Positions 26,587 to 35,666 of a stretch of 64,000 nt of DNA are shown here, piece by piece; the stretch's first letter is position 1, and each line of letters starts with the position of its first letter. The DNA comes from an uncultured Pseudomonadota bacterium. Lineage in GTDB: Bacteria; Myxococcota_A; UBA796; GCA-2862545. The translations under genes were made by a program, and so were the position numbers. The notes below the pieces were generated by a model. It made no database searches. It saw only the letters and a list, made by a program, of their open reading frames with translations, and had not been told where the DNA came from. The stretch is from assembly GCA_913061235.1 (NCBI GenBank), contig CAJXTB010000001.1:310001-374000 (forward strand), written 5' to 3'.

Positions 26587-28905
26587 ATGACACGACACTT
26601 GCTCCCCTGGATAGCCCTCGCTGCGACGCTCGCTGGGTGCGACCCCGATGGCCTGGACTCAGAAGACCCCATTGTCCGGGACTTTGCCACACGGGCCGGA
26701 GTGGAGCAGGTCAGCGTTCTCGATGCACGTGCGAACGCAGAGCTGTCCCTGTACAGCGATGCTGGAGAGCTGCTCGTGACCGTCATCGCAGACGACTTGG
26801 GTCAAGCGCACTTCGCCTACATTCCCTCCGATCCCATTGTGTTCGACGGCAGCCAAGCATCACGCGAGGCCATTGTGGACGGCCGCGTCCTGTCTCCTGG
26901 CGACTACACCATCACCGACGAGACCGGACTGACATCGGGTCCCATCGCCGTTCTAGGTCTCGATGATGTTCCGGAGCCCGAGTGGTACGACGGCCAAGAA
27001 CTCGAGGGGGTCGTGTTCTCTCCCTTGGGCGGAGACCAAGACGACCCACAAGACGGCTTTCAGTACATCGAGGTCCGCGACGGCGTAAAGCTGTCGGCCA
27101 TGGTGCGCTTCCCAGACCCGTTGCTGTTTGGCGAAGGTCCTTGGCCAACGGTCGTTGAGTACTCAGGCTACTCCCCCTCCCGGCCCACGCGCATGGAGCC
27201 CGGAACACGGATTGCGAACGCCCTCGGCTATGCCGTCGTCAGCGTGAACATGCGCGGAACAGGATGCTCGGACGGCGTCTTCGACGTGTTCAACCCCGCC
27301 CAACAAGCAGACGGCTACGACATCATCGAGGTGGTTGCGCGCCAAGACTGGGCGTTGAACAACCAAGTCGGCGTCATTGGTTTGTCCTACTCGGGCATTG
27401 CCGCCATGTACACCGCGACCACAGCACCGCCGTCACTCGCAGCGGCCGTACCGATGTCGGTCATTGGAGACCCCTGGGAGATGCAGTGGCCAGGCGGTAT
27501 CTACAACCAAGGCTTCACTCAAAGCTGGATTGAAAACCGCGAGTCGCAGGCAGCCGCCAATGGCTCGAGCTGGGTGGTTGAGCAGATTGCTTCTGGCGAC
27601 GAGACCTGTCGTGAGAACGTGGCCCTGTCCCACCTGAGCATCGACTTCGAAGAGTTCCTGGCGCTGTTGGAGTTTCGCCACACTCTCCTGGACGAACGTG
27701 ACCTGACCCTGCTGATTGACAAGGTACAGGCGCCTATCTACTTGGTCGGCCAGTTCCAGGACGAGCAGACCGGCGCTCAGTTTGGTCGCATGTTGGACGG
27801 CCTCGACAACAGCCCACACAGCCGCTTGTCACTGTCCAACGGGCGTCACCCTGACGGCTACGGCCCAGACATGGCGTTCCGCTGGTTTGAGTTCTTGGAG
27901 TTCTACGTCGCCAAGCGTGTTCCGGAACTCAACGGTGTGATTCGTGCAGCGGGCTCCAACGAGTTCGCCGGCGAGTTCAACATGACCGGCTACAGCTTCC
28001 CGGAAGACCGCTTCACAGGCATGTCCTACGAAGAGGCGCTGCAGGCGTACCAAGACGAAGACCCGGTACTGCTTCAGTTCGAGAATGGCGCGGCACTTCC
28101 CGAGCAACCCGGAGCTCCCCTGCCCCGCTTTTCGACAACTCTCGATGCCTGGCCCGCTCGCGATGCCGTCCCAAACACATGGTTTGCTGACGCCGCCGGT
28201 GCCTTGGCCTCAACGACTCCCGCCACCCCCGGCGTAGACGTATGGGCATTCGACCCAGACGCTGGTACAACGGTATTCTTCGGCGAGCGGGGCTATCAGC
28301 TACTCGCCCGCCAGTGGGACCTCAACTGGACCCGGTTTGCCCCGGGCGACTTCGTCTCCTACCTGACCCCAGCATTCGACGACGACGTGATTCTGACGGG
28401 GCCCGGAGTCGCAGAAATCTGGCTACGGAGCGAACAGACCGACGTTCATGTGCAGGTCACGTTGACGGAAGTCACGCCACGCGGCGACGAGACCCTCATA
28501 CAGTCTGGCTGGCTTAGGGTCGGCCACCGAGCAGCGACCAGCGGCGAAGATGGCCGCATTGTACGCACGTTTGCCGAAGAGGACTTCGAGTCGGTCCCCC
28601 CCGGCGAATGGGTCCGCGCTGACGTCGAAATCCCCTCCGTCGCTCATCCCCTGCGCGCCGGCTCCCAGCTGCGAATGGTCATCAGCGCTCCCGGTCGGGA
28701 CCACGGAACGTGGGAGTTTCGCGCTCCAGAATACACTGGAGAGGTGGCGTTTGACCTGGGTCGCGGCGGCGCCCACGCAACGTCTCTGACCCTTGGCATG
28801 TTGCCGGGCGTGGACATTCCAGATGGCCTGCCCGAGTGCAATGCACTGCGCGGTCAGCCATGTCGTCCGTTCGAAGGCGAAGAAAACGTGGTTGGCGAGG
28901 AGTAG
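26587..28905 (+). CDS. CocE/NonD-family (S15-like) hydrolase lipoprotein
   Basis: A 772-residue exported hydrolase. It has lipobox TLAGC (Cys18). A beta-rich leader (30-145) precedes the X-Pro dipeptidyl peptidase/CocE core: IEVRDGVKLSAMVRFP, WPTVVEYSGYSP, VVSVNMRGTGCSDG, the nucleophile elbow GLSYSGIAAM, and a C-terminal jelly-roll domain (PGVAEIWLRSEQTDVHVQVTLTE in outline; LRAGSQLRMVISAPGRDHGTWEF). The family cleaves esters such as cocaine, X-Pro peptides or antibiotic acyl groups. The true substrate cannot be told. It follows the glycine-rich protein gene with a 16-bp gap, so probably one transcript. Confidence 0.87.
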   Translation: MTRHLLPWIALAATLAGCDPDGLDSEDPIVRDFATRAGVEQVSVLDARANAELSLYSDAGELLVTVIADDLGQAHFAYIPSDPIVFDGSQASREAIVDGRVLSPGDYTITDETGLTSGPIAVLGLDDVPEPEWYDGQELEGVVFSPLGGDQDDPQDGFQYIEVRDGVKLSAMVRFPDPLLFGEGPWPTVVEYSGYSPSRPTRMEPGTRIANALGYAVVSVNMRGTGCSDGVFDVFNPAQQADGYDIIEVVARQDWALNNQVGVIGLSYSGIAAMYTATTAPPSLAAAVPMSVIGDPWEMQWPGGIYNQGFTQSWIENRESQAAANGSSWVVEQIASGDETCRENVALSHLSIDFEEFLALLEFRHTLLDERDLTLLIDKVQAPIYLVGQFQDEQTGAQFGRMLDGLDNSPHSRLSLSNGRHPDGYGPDMAFRWFEFLEFYVAKRVPELNGVIRAAGSNEFAGEFNMTGYSFPEDRFTGMSYEEALQAYQDEDPVLLQFENGAALPEQPGAPLPRFSTTLDAWPARDAVPNTWFADAAGALASTTPATPGVDVWAFDPDAGTTVFFGERGYQLLARQWDLNWTRFAPGDFVSYLTPAFDDDVILTGPGVAEIWLRSEQTDVHVQVTLTEVTPRGDETLIQSGWLRVGHRAATSGEDGRIVRTFAEEDFESVPPGEWVRADVEIPSVAHPLRAGSQLRMVISAPGRDHGTWEFRAPEYTGEVAFDLGRGGAHATSLTLGMLPGVDIPDGLPECNALRGQPCRPFEGEENVVGEE

Positions 28906-28959
28906 GTGCGGCCCACGCTTCGTAGACGAGGTACAGCCGCGCCATCCATGGAGAGTCGC

Positions 28960-29241
28960 ATGCGTTTTCTAGCCCTATTTGCCCTTCTTGCAGCCTGTTC
29001 GGGCGACGGCACCGACACGAACACCGAACCCAGCTGCTCGGACTGTGCAGACGGCGAGTACTGCCTTGTGTACTTTGAAGCCGACGGCGAGCGCGAAGCC
29101 TGCGCCACTCTGCCCGAAGCCTGTGCTGGCGACGATTCCTGCGAGTGCCGCGGCGAGATGTACGACGGCTGTGAAGACCCCTTCATTGGCGTGGGATGCT
29201 CCGACACACTGGCGCCGACTCAGATTAGCTGCAACGAGTAG
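28960..29241 (+). CDS. Small cysteine-rich lipoprotein
   Basis: A 93-residue protein. Signal peptide MRFLALFALLAAC gives Cys13 as the lipidated residue. The mature part contains ten further cysteines (CSDCADGEYCLVYF, CATLPEAC, DSCECRG, GCEDPF, GCSD, SCNE), implying a disulfide-knotted mini-domain. Start ATG 28960 has GGAGAG 4 nt upstream and is preferred over in-frame Met codons at 28906 and 28948. Small Cys-rich lipoproteins of this sort are common in myxobacteria and function is unknown. It lies 54 bp behind the CocE gene. Confidence 0.7.
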   Translation: MRFLALFALLAACSGDGTDTNTEPSCSDCADGEYCLVYFEADGEREACATLPEACAGDDSCECRGEMYDGCEDPFIGVGCSDTLAPTQISCNE

Positions 29242-29257
29242 TCTCTCGTTGTTTCGT

Positions 29258-29941
29258 CTACTCTGCAGTCAATAGCTTTCGTATCGTCAGGCCGTGAAAC
29301 AGCACGGCCCCCGCTACACACACGGTGGCAATCCACTGTGCGGGCAGCTGAAACGCAAGCAGCAGAGGCTCATCGAACTGCTTCATTGGCGTAGGCAGCG
29401 ACAGGAACACAACCCGCACCACGTTCGCGAGCAGCACCACGCCCACAACCTGACTCGCCCAAGCAACAGCCCGCGACCGGTCTGCAAACGGGGCTGCGAT
29501 GAGGCATACGACACCTGCGATGATGTCGATGTTCTGACCCGTCCACGTCATCTGCGGCGGCGCTACTCCCTGCTCAGCCCAGGCATGCAGTACCAACTCA
29601 AGAGGCAGGCGTAATCCCTGGGCACCGACCAACAGCCACAGCGGCAGTGTGGTGGCCAGACGGCGTCCTACCGGCGAAAGAATCACCGCAAAAATCACCG
29701 CGAACATGACGCCCATCTGGAGCGGCGCTCCCGGAATGGCATTTTCTTGAGTGACCCAGCCCATGTAGATGGGAATGGACTGCACAAGTGTCCAGGTAAC
29801 CAGTCCGGCAAACGCCAAGACACCATTGCGTGCACGATTCGCGGGCGCTGAAATCGCTACTGCGCTGCCAGCACCAATGCCCCAGCAGACAACGACAATG
29901 ACAAGGAAACTCCATAGGGCTGGACCGGTGGCTTGGACCAT
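29258..29941 (-). CDS. Polytopic membrane protein, divergent from HxlR regulator
   Basis: A 227-residue protein with about six or seven transmembrane helices (for example FLVIVVVCWGIGAGSAVAI, GVMFAVIFAVIL, VVGVVLLANVVRVVFL). No family was recognised with certainty. ATG 29941 has GGAGAG 6 nt upstream. It is divergent from the HxlR regulator, with only 52 bp between starts and an inverted repeat in the gap, so it is the likely regulatory target. Genes divergent from HxlR proteins often encode quinone or electrophile defence enzymes or transporters. This one has no visible catalytic motif. Confidence 0.72.
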   Translation of the reverse strand: MVQATGPALWSFLVIVVVCWGIGAGSAVAISAPANRARNGVLAFAGLVTWTLVQSIPIYMGWVTQENAIPGAPLQMGVMFAVIFAVILSPVGRRLATTLPLWLLVGAQGLRLPLELVLHAWAEQGVAPPQMTWTGQNIDIIAGVVCLIAAPFADRSRAVAWASQVVGVVLLANVVRVVFLSLPTPMKQFDEPLLLAFQLPAQWIATVCVAGAVLFHGLTIRKLLTAE

Positions 29942-29973
29942 TTTCGACTCTCCATTGCTGTAGCAACCCACAG

Positions 29974-29995
29974 ATGGTATCATAAAACATACTAT
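29974..29995. promoter_or_regulatory. Inverted repeat at HxlR start, likely operator
   Basis: Arms ATGGTAT (29974-29980) and ATACTAT (29989-29995) are inverted with one mismatch, separated by 8 nt (CATAAAAC). The right arm overlaps the HxlR ATG at 29994, so the mRNA is likely leaderless or very short-leadered and autorepressed. Confidence 0.55.
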
Positions 29996-30605
29996 GAAGT
30001 CATATAAACAATACTGCGGCGTTGCGATGGCCCTTGATGTCGTTGGCCAGCGCTGGACGCTTCTCCTCATTCGTGAGCTTCTTCCAGGGCCTCGGCGCTT
30101 CACCGATCTTCGTCTACCCGGACTGACACCCAACGTCTTGAGTGACCGGCTGAAGCACCTGAACGAAGTGGGTCTCATTGAGCAGCAAGACCTTCCCCCA
30201 CCTGCTGCCCGAACGGTGTGGGCGCTGACCGATCGGGGGCGTCAACTCGAGCCCGCCATCTTGGCACTCGGTGCTTTTGGAGCTTCTTATCTCCAGCAAC
30301 CTGAGGGCCTGACCCTGTCCCCCCGATGGCTGATGGTCTCACTACAGCGTCGGTACCAAGGCGGCGTGCCAGCGGGCGTGGTCCATCTCACCCTTGGGGA
30401 CAGTCCCTACTCCGTCACCGTCACCCCAGATTCGCTCACCGTACGCGACGGGCACACAGGCGACCCAACCGTCACTGTGGCTGGCCCTATGCTGGACCTT
30501 GCCGGTGTGTTGGCACGAGGACAAGCCCTACCAGACAGCGTGACCGTCAGCGGGGACAGCGCGTATCTGATGCGGTGGCTCGCGACCCTTATACCCGTTC
30601 GGTAG
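29994..30605 (+). CDS. HxlR-family regulator with SCP2-like C-terminal domain
   Basis: A 203-residue protein. The N-terminal 100 residues are an HxlR winged helix: YCGVAMALDVVGQRWTLLLIREL, PRRFTDLRLPG, LSDRLKHLNEVGLIEQ. The conserved Cys8 of thiol-sensing HxlR proteins is present. After a linker, residues 110-200 (VHLTLGDSPYSVTVTPD, PTVTVAGPMLDLAGVLARG) resemble a sterol-carrier/SCP2 fold, suggesting a hydrophobic ligand. No Shine-Dalgarno is visible. The last 17 bp overlap the 3' end of the opposing racemase gene. Confidence 0.82.
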   Translation: MKSYKQYCGVAMALDVVGQRWTLLLIRELLPGPRRFTDLRLPGLTPNVLSDRLKHLNEVGLIEQQDLPPPAARTVWALTDRGRQLEPAILALGAFGASYLQQPEGLTLSPRWLMVSLQRRYQGGVPAGVVHLTLGDSPYSVTVTPDSLTVRDGHTGDPTVTVAGPMLDLAGVLARGQALPDSVTVSGDSAYLMRWLATLIPVR

Positions 30606-31293
30606 TCGACATTGCCCAGTCTGCAGCGGCATCCGCATGAATCAATGCGGTGTCGTACACAGGAACGTCAACGTCGCCCGACCGAATCAACAGGCCAATC
30701 TCCGTGCATCCCAGCACCATGGCTTGCGCTCCCTGACGCTGCAGACGCGACATGCACTCAGCGAACATCTGTCGAGACGATGCCTCAACCCGGCCCACGG
30801 CTAGCTCCCCCAAGACAATGTGGTCAATCACCACAATATCGTCGGGTTCGGGTACGACAACGCCGATGCCGTGCGAGTTGAGTCGGTCGATATAGAACCG
30901 CTCGGTCATCGTAAAGGCGGTTCCAAATAAGGCAATACACGTGACCTCGTCAGCGAGCAGCCGCGCCACTAAGGCGTCCACAATGTGCAGGACCGGGATG
31001 GACAGCTGGCTACGCATGGACGGCACAAGACGATGAATCGTGTTGCTGCAGACCACCAAGCCCTCAGCACCTGACCGCTGAAGACCGGTTGCCGCCTTGC
31101 GAAGATGTGTGGCGAATCGCTTCCAGTCGTTGGTCTGCTGTGCCTGAACAATCCAGTCGTAATCAATGGAATGCAGGAGCAGAGACGCAGACCGCTTCGG
31201 CCCGAGCGTGCTCGCAACTCGCTCGTTGATGCGTGTGTAGTAGGTGGCGGTTGAGTGCCAGGTCATGCCGCCGAGCAGGCCGAGTGTCTTCAT
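30589..31293 (-). CDS. Aspartate/glutamate racemase family protein
   Basis: A 234-residue PLP-independent amino-acid racemase fold: GLLGGMTWHSTATYY at the N-terminus, VCSNTIHR, and LGCTEIGLL. In this family the two catalytic bases flank the substrate. The C-terminal Cys196 is present. The N-terminal position, usually Cys in CNT or Thr in the E. coli YgeA type (TNT), is Ser83 here (SNT). So a conventional two-cysteine racemization is not possible, and it is closest to the YgeA-like broad-specificity group. It converges with the HxlR gene, overlapping by 17 bp. Confidence 0.83.
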   Translation of the reverse strand: MKTLGLLGGMTWHSTATYYTRINERVASTLGPKRSASLLLHSIDYDWIVQAQQTNDWKRFATHLRKAATGLQRSGAEGLVVCSNTIHRLVPSMRSQLSIPVLHIVDALVARLLADEVTCIALFGTAFTMTERFYIDRLNSHGIGVVVPEPDDIVVIDHIVLGELAVGRVEASSRQMFAECMSRLQRQGAQAMVLGCTEIGLLIRSGDVDVPVYDTALIHADAAADWAMSTTERV

Positions 31294-31328
31294 GGACGGA
31301 GCCTATCGGGGTGGCAGACAGCATCCCA

Positions 31329-32627
31329 CTAGCGTCTCAAGACACCGCCGCGGGCGCCCCAGACCCACACTCGAATGTGGTCTTCCCGGATACCCAAGGA
31401 CTGCATTTCTTCGGGTGTCAGCTGCGCAACAAGGGCGTCTGCGTCCGACTCACCGAGCTCGGCGATGGTTAGAATGTCTCGCTGTGCCAGCCAGCGCGCT
31501 CCCACATCTCCCATGCCGCGGTGGACCATCATCTGGGCGTAGTGCCAGGAAGGCGCCAGGGCACTCCGCGGAACTCCGGTCTCAGCCTCAACGACGAACG
31601 GGTTGGCCACAGCCAAGCGCTCCGGTGTGGACCACTGACTCTGACGAAGTCGCTGGCGTTGACGCAGGGACAGGCTGTCGATGTCGGACAGTGTTGGACG
31701 CACCGTAATGGCAGGCGTCAGCGGCACAAGCGTGGCCGTGACCGAGAACACCAGAAGCGCGGCCATAGCGACAGCACGGTGCGTTGACCGAACGATGGGC
31801 TGCACGTCATCCGCCAGTTCCCAGTGCCGTCCCCCGCGTGCGATGTGGCACCACAGGGCGTACAGCGAGAAACTGGCCACCGACAGCACGGGAAAGCCAA
31901 CGAAGCCGAGCCAGGGCATCTCGAAGATCTTGCCCGTCTCAAAGCCCGGAACCGTGTACACCCACTTTGTATGGGCCCAAAAGTTGAGGCTCTCCCACAG
32001 GCCGCCGGCGATCAGCCCGCCTGCCAAGAGTCGAGCGAGCCGGCCCGGTTGCCCCAACTCGAGGTCGCGAAGCAAGCTCTGGGCCCCCACCCTCCGGTTG
32101 ATGACCAAGGGGATGCCCAGAGGAGCGCCCCAGACCATCCAGAAGCACTGCTGGGGAGCCACCATAGGCAAGACGATGCACAGGGCCCCAAACACCAGCA
32201 AGAAGGCTTCTAGCGCTCGGGAAACGCGTAACGGTCGCACTGCCCAGTTCGTCCACACGCCGTACACACGAAGCAGCTCGGCTGGGAAGAAACAGGCCGG
32301 CAACACCGTCGCAAAGGCCAATCCACCGTACAGTGCCTGCCAGACATCCGACCGAGGAACAAACACGTAATACCAGTTCTCAAGTCGTAAGTTGAGCTGC
32401 TCGTACACGGTCCAATAGGCCATGGAGAAGACGCCCATAGCCAGCAGTTCCCGCCGACGACCCACCAAAAATGAGGGTCCGCGAGTAGCGATGCATGCGT
32501 CGAGCACGACCAGCGCTCCGACCCAGCCGAACAGAAACCAGGTGGTGTTGAGCCCTGGTATCTCAAGGAGTAAACAACCCAGTCCAGCGACTATCGTAGC
32601 TAGACCAACCCCTCCCCACCAACGCAT
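31329..32627 (-). CDS. Conserved polytopic membrane protein with C-terminal HhH-like tail
   Basis: A 432-residue protein with about eight transmembrane helices in the first 300 residues, with conserved-looking loops NLRLENWYYVFVP and ESLNFWAHTKWVYTVPGF followed by EMPWLGFVGFPVLS. This is a recurrent uncharacterised membrane family with a carotenoid-cyclase-like look. After a soluble stretch, the last 45 residues (LTIAELGESDADALVAQLTPEEMQSLG, in outline) form a helix-hairpin-helix-like motif. ATG 32627 has GGAGGG at 32633-32638 and is preferred over 32687. It is divergent from the Rsm22-like gene by 58 bp. Confidence 0.68.
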   Translation of the reverse strand: MRWWGGVGLATIVAGLGCLLLEIPGLNTTWFLFGWVGALVVLDACIATRGPSFLVGRRRELLAMGVFSMAYWTVYEQLNLRLENWYYVFVPRSDVWQALYGGLAFATVLPACFFPAELLRVYGVWTNWAVRPLRVSRALEAFLLVFGALCIVLPMVAPQQCFWMVWGAPLGIPLVINRRVGAQSLLRDLELGQPGRLARLLAGGLIAGGLWESLNFWAHTKWVYTVPGFETGKIFEMPWLGFVGFPVLSVASFSLYALWCHIARGGRHWELADDVQPIVRSTHRAVAMAALLVFSVTATLVPLTPAITVRPTLSDIDSLSLRQRQRLRQSQWSTPERLAVANPFVVEAETGVPRSALAPSWHYAQMMVHRGMGDVGARWLAQRDILTIAELGESDADALVAQLTPEEMQSLGIREDHIRVWVWGARGGVLRR

Positions 32628-32685
32628 TCGCACCCTCCGCTCACCGCACTGTCGCACGTTGGCACGCGTTGCGGTACGCAGCCCC

Positions 32686-33816
32686 ATGATTCACGCACAG
32701 CCCCTCGCTCCCGCATGGCTCGACGCCATCGACGCCACAGCCACAAACATCCTCGGGTCCCGCGACCGCACCGGCAGAGCGCTGGTGGACGAGGTCAAGG
32801 CGCTGTCGCAGATCTACACCCGCGAACGCAGCCAGCTGGCCACTCAGGCCGACCCAATCGCCGGCCGGCTTCGCTTCTTTCTGCCGCGAGACCTCCCCAA
32901 GGTCGAAGGTCCTTTGGCAGACCTGTCACGCCAAGGATTGCTGCCAACGGCGTCAACGTGGCGGGTTCTCGACTTGGGTGCAGGCCTCGGAACCACCACC
33001 TTCGGGATCTCTGCATTCGCCAAACGCGCAGGTGTACAGAGCCTTCACGTCACAGCAGTCGAGCAGGACGACATTGGCCTGCGCATTCTAGAGAGCCTTG
33101 CCCGGGGCTGCGGACACGGCGTGATGAGCGAGCACTCGGTCCCCATCAAGCTGCGCGTCGACAACTCCGACATGACCACCGCCGCCGACCGACACCAAGG
33201 ACCGTTCGACCTCATTGTGATGGGCTTGTCACTCAACGAGCTGTTCAACGACCGAGCCACCATTGAGCGCCGTGTCGCCTACTTGCTACGACTGCGCTCA
33301 CTGCTGTCGCACGACGGCAGTATTATCCTTGTTGAACCTGCCTTGAAGACCACCTCGCGCGACCTACAGCAGGTCCGTGGATTCCTTCAAGACCGCGGAG
33401 CTCACATTGCCGCTCCCTGCACCCACACCGAGGCCTGTCCACTGCTTCGTCGGGACCGTGACTGGTGTCATCAACAGCTCACCGTGCCGCTTCCGGCCCC
33501 ACTCATCCCCATCGCAAAACAGGCAGGTCTTCGCTTTGAGCGTCTGACCTGGGCGCACCTGGTCATTCACGCCGGACCCAGCCGTCCGTCCACGTCTGAC
33601 TGGCGCGTGGTGGGTGGCCCGATTGTGAGCAAAGGGCGCGTGGAGTGGCAGGTGTGTGGCGAGCCTGGGCTGGCGCGCATTGCCCGTCTGGACAGGCATC
33701 AGACCCCCGAACATCCCCTCAACGAGGTCGGGCGAGGCGCCTTGCTGCAGATCGATCCCATGCCGAAGGATGGTCAGTTGGTGCGAGCAGACAAGGTGAC
33801 CGTTCACGCCGTCTAG
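32686..33816 (+). CDS. Rsm22/METTL17-like ribosome-associated methyltransferase-fold protein
   Basis: A 376-residue protein. RVLDLGAGLGTTTFG (about 93-107) is the SAM-type glycine motif and AVEQDD the following acidic strand. LIVMGLSLNELFND and IILVEPALK fit the Rsm22 group. The metal signature CTHTEACPL then DWCH (Cys245, His247, Cys251, Cys261, His262) matches the cysteine cluster that holds an iron-sulfur site in mitochondrial METTL17/Rsm22, which assist small-subunit assembly. ATG 32686 is used because the open frame upstream opposes the neighbouring gene. Cytosolic. Bacterial members are poorly studied. Confidence 0.78.
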   Translation: MIHAQPLAPAWLDAIDATATNILGSRDRTGRALVDEVKALSQIYTRERSQLATQADPIAGRLRFFLPRDLPKVEGPLADLSRQGLLPTASTWRVLDLGAGLGTTTFGISAFAKRAGVQSLHVTAVEQDDIGLRILESLARGCGHGVMSEHSVPIKLRVDNSDMTTAADRHQGPFDLIVMGLSLNELFNDRATIERRVAYLLRLRSLLSHDGSIILVEPALKTTSRDLQQVRGFLQDRGAHIAAPCTHTEACPLLRRDRDWCHQQLTVPLPAPLIPIAKQAGLRFERLTWAHLVIHAGPSRPSTSDWRVVGGPIVSKGRVEWQVCGEPGLARIARLDRHQTPEHPLNEVGRGALLQIDPMPKDGQLVRADKVTVHAV

Positions 33817-33832
33817 CGGGTTTTGAACATGA

Positions 33833-34645
33833 CTATTCGCCCTGAACAGCCTCATTCAGCGACCAGTCATAGTCCATCCACTGAACCGTCCAGTCCCCTG
33901 TTGCTAGCTCCGGCCTAGACCGTGCTGCAAAGGCCAACGATGTTCCAGCCACCTGCTCAAAGTCCGATTTGTACCAAAGGTACAAGGGTGTCAGATGAAC
34001 CGTTGTGCCCTCAATACGAACCCACCGCTCATCCTCGTGCATGACCCGAGTTTGGTCCGCCAGCTGCTCTTCCAGTCGTTCACCTACGTACGCTTCAACG
34101 CGCAGAGGAGGGCAGCCAACGCTGGCACAGTTGACGGCAAAATGAATGCGCGGCTCCGCGAACTTGGCTCGAATCTCTTCATGTTCCAGTGACGTCAGCG
34201 AGTACGACTGACCCGCAATCGTCCAGCGCTCCGAGTCCCAACGGTCCGATCCTGCGATGTCCTTGATGGACGCAATGGGCCTGTGATCTAGTATCAACTT
34301 GATGGTAAATGCGTTGTACGCATTGATCAACAGCGCGAGCTTCTCATCTCGGTCCAACGTATCAAATGGCGCCTCACCTACCGCAGAAATGTAGCTATCC
34401 AGCGTCTCCTGCTCACTCGCAATCCCGTCGTAGTCGACGGTAAACCCGTGCACATGACGCGACAACAGTCCGTCCAATGCTGAGTGGTCAAAGGTGCCCC
34501 CACTTCCGGTGCCCGCGTACGCCTCTTCAAGCGACGGGGTGGGAGGTCCAAAGAGCGAGACAACCAGCGGATTGGTCTGCAGGTCGCAGCCGGTCATGGA
34601 CAGTGCGGCTGCTCCGAGTGCTGCAATACGGGCCTTGAGGGACAT
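33833..34645 (-). CDS. DUF547 lipoprotein
   Basis: A 270-residue lipoprotein with lipobox SMTGC (Cys20). The DUF547 domain is clear: LDSYISAVGEAPFDTLDRDEKLALLINAYNAF (in outline: EKLALLINAYNAFTIKL), IASIKDIAG, LTSLEHEEIRAKF, and PRIHFAVNCASVGCPPLRVEAY with the invariant Cys-Ala-Ser-x-Gly-Cys-Pro. The family is widespread and exported, with a proposed papain-like/transglutaminase-like fold but no settled activity. ATG 34645 follows GGAGAA. Its 3' end lies 16 bp past the Rsm22-like gene in convergent orientation. Confidence 0.85.
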   Translation of the reverse strand: MSLKARIAALGAAALSMTGCDLQTNPLVVSLFGPPTPSLEEAYAGTGSGGTFDHSALDGLLSRHVHGFTVDYDGIASEQETLDSYISAVGEAPFDTLDRDEKLALLINAYNAFTIKLILDHRPIASIKDIAGSDRWDSERWTIAGQSYSLTSLEHEEIRAKFAEPRIHFAVNCASVGCPPLRVEAYVGERLEEQLADQTRVMHEDERWVRIEGTTVHLTPLYLWYKSDFEQVAGTSLAFAARSRPELATGDWTVQWMDYDWSLNEAVQGE

Positions 34646-34692
34646 ACGATTTCTCCAATGCCTAGACCGTATGCGAACCACACGATGTGGTT

Positions 34693-35589
34693 TCACTCGC
34701 GGCGGGCAACACGGGCCGCTTCACGGCGGCGACAGCTCTCAAACTTCGCCGGTTCATCAATGTCTACCTCAATAAAATCACCCGTGACAGGGTGCGGAAC
34801 GCGGACGGATAGAGACCACAGGTACAGCCCCTTGCCGCGCAAGACCTTGCGCCCACCATACAGATCATCGCCTAAGATTGCGTGCCCAAGACCCTGCATG
34901 TGACGCCGAATCTGATGGGTTCGTCCGGTGACTGGCCGGCACTCCACAGTGGTCAGCCAGTCTGTCGTCAGTGAGGGCGTATGCTCGACGGCCCGCCACA
35001 GGGTGTGTGCAGCGCGGCCTTCAACGTCCTCCGTGCACTCCCCCTCGCCTTCCAATCTACCCACAACAATCGTCCGATAACGCTTGCTCACCCTTCGTTC
35101 TTGGAAGGATTCGGACAGCGACGTCATGGCCGTTCCCGTCCGTGCACACACAATCAGGCCCCCAGTCCGAACATCCAGACGATGCACCGGGCGGGACACG
35201 CGCAAGGCATCGTGCTCGGTGGACAGCGCCAGGTTGTGGGCGAGTGCGTTCTCAAGCGTCTTCCAATAGTTTCCACTTGTTGGAAGCCCCGGTGGCTTGA
35301 TGGCGACCGCGACGTGCTCGTCTAGATACGGAAACACAATGTCTCGCGGATACGGCTTTGCCGTCGGACGACTGTCCTGCCGCAGCGTGATGGTCTGGCC
35401 GGGCGACAGGTAGCGGCCGGACACCCAATGTTCGCCGTCCACCTCTAGGTCGCGCCGCTTCAAGGCCTTGCGTGCCGCAGCTCTCGACGGCAGACAGCGA
35501 AACACGTCAGCAGCGAATCGGTCGACTCGAACCGGACAATGCGTGTCCAGTACAACATGCGATTCGATGATGGGACCCACTTCAGACAT
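34693..35589 (-). CDS. RluA-family pseudouridine synthase
   Basis: A 298-residue enzyme. An N-terminal S4-like RNA-binding segment ([22 protein letters not shown], in outline) precedes the catalytic domain with [12 protein letters not shown], where the aspartate of HRLD attacks uridine. The remaining motifs are [24 protein letters not shown] and [12 protein letters not shown]. RluA-type enzymes modify 23S rRNA or tRNA; which site is not clear. ATG 35589 has GAGAGG upstream and beats an in-frame codon at 35604. It precedes the DUF547 gene on the same strand by 47 bp. Confidence 0.88.
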   Translation of the reverse strand: MSEVGPIIESHVVLDTHCPVRVDRFAADVFRCLPSRAAARKALKRRDLEVDGEHWVSGRYLSPGQTITLRQDSRPTAKPYPRDIVFPYLDEHVAVAIKPPGLPTSGNYWKTLENALAHNLALSTEHDALRVSRPVHRLDVRTGGLIVCARTGTAMTSLSESFQERRVSKRYRTIVVGRLEGEGECTEDVEGRAAHTLWRAVEHTPSLTTDWLTTVECRPVTGRTHQIRRHMQGLGHAILGDDLYGGRKVLRGKGLYLWSLSVRVPHPVTGDFIEVDIDEPAKFESCRRREAARVARRE

Positions 35590-35666
35590 CAACACCTCTC
35601 GCACAGCGCGATGCCGTACACAGGGTCTGTAACGACAAACGCAAGTCGGGTGCGGTAGGAGGCTGT

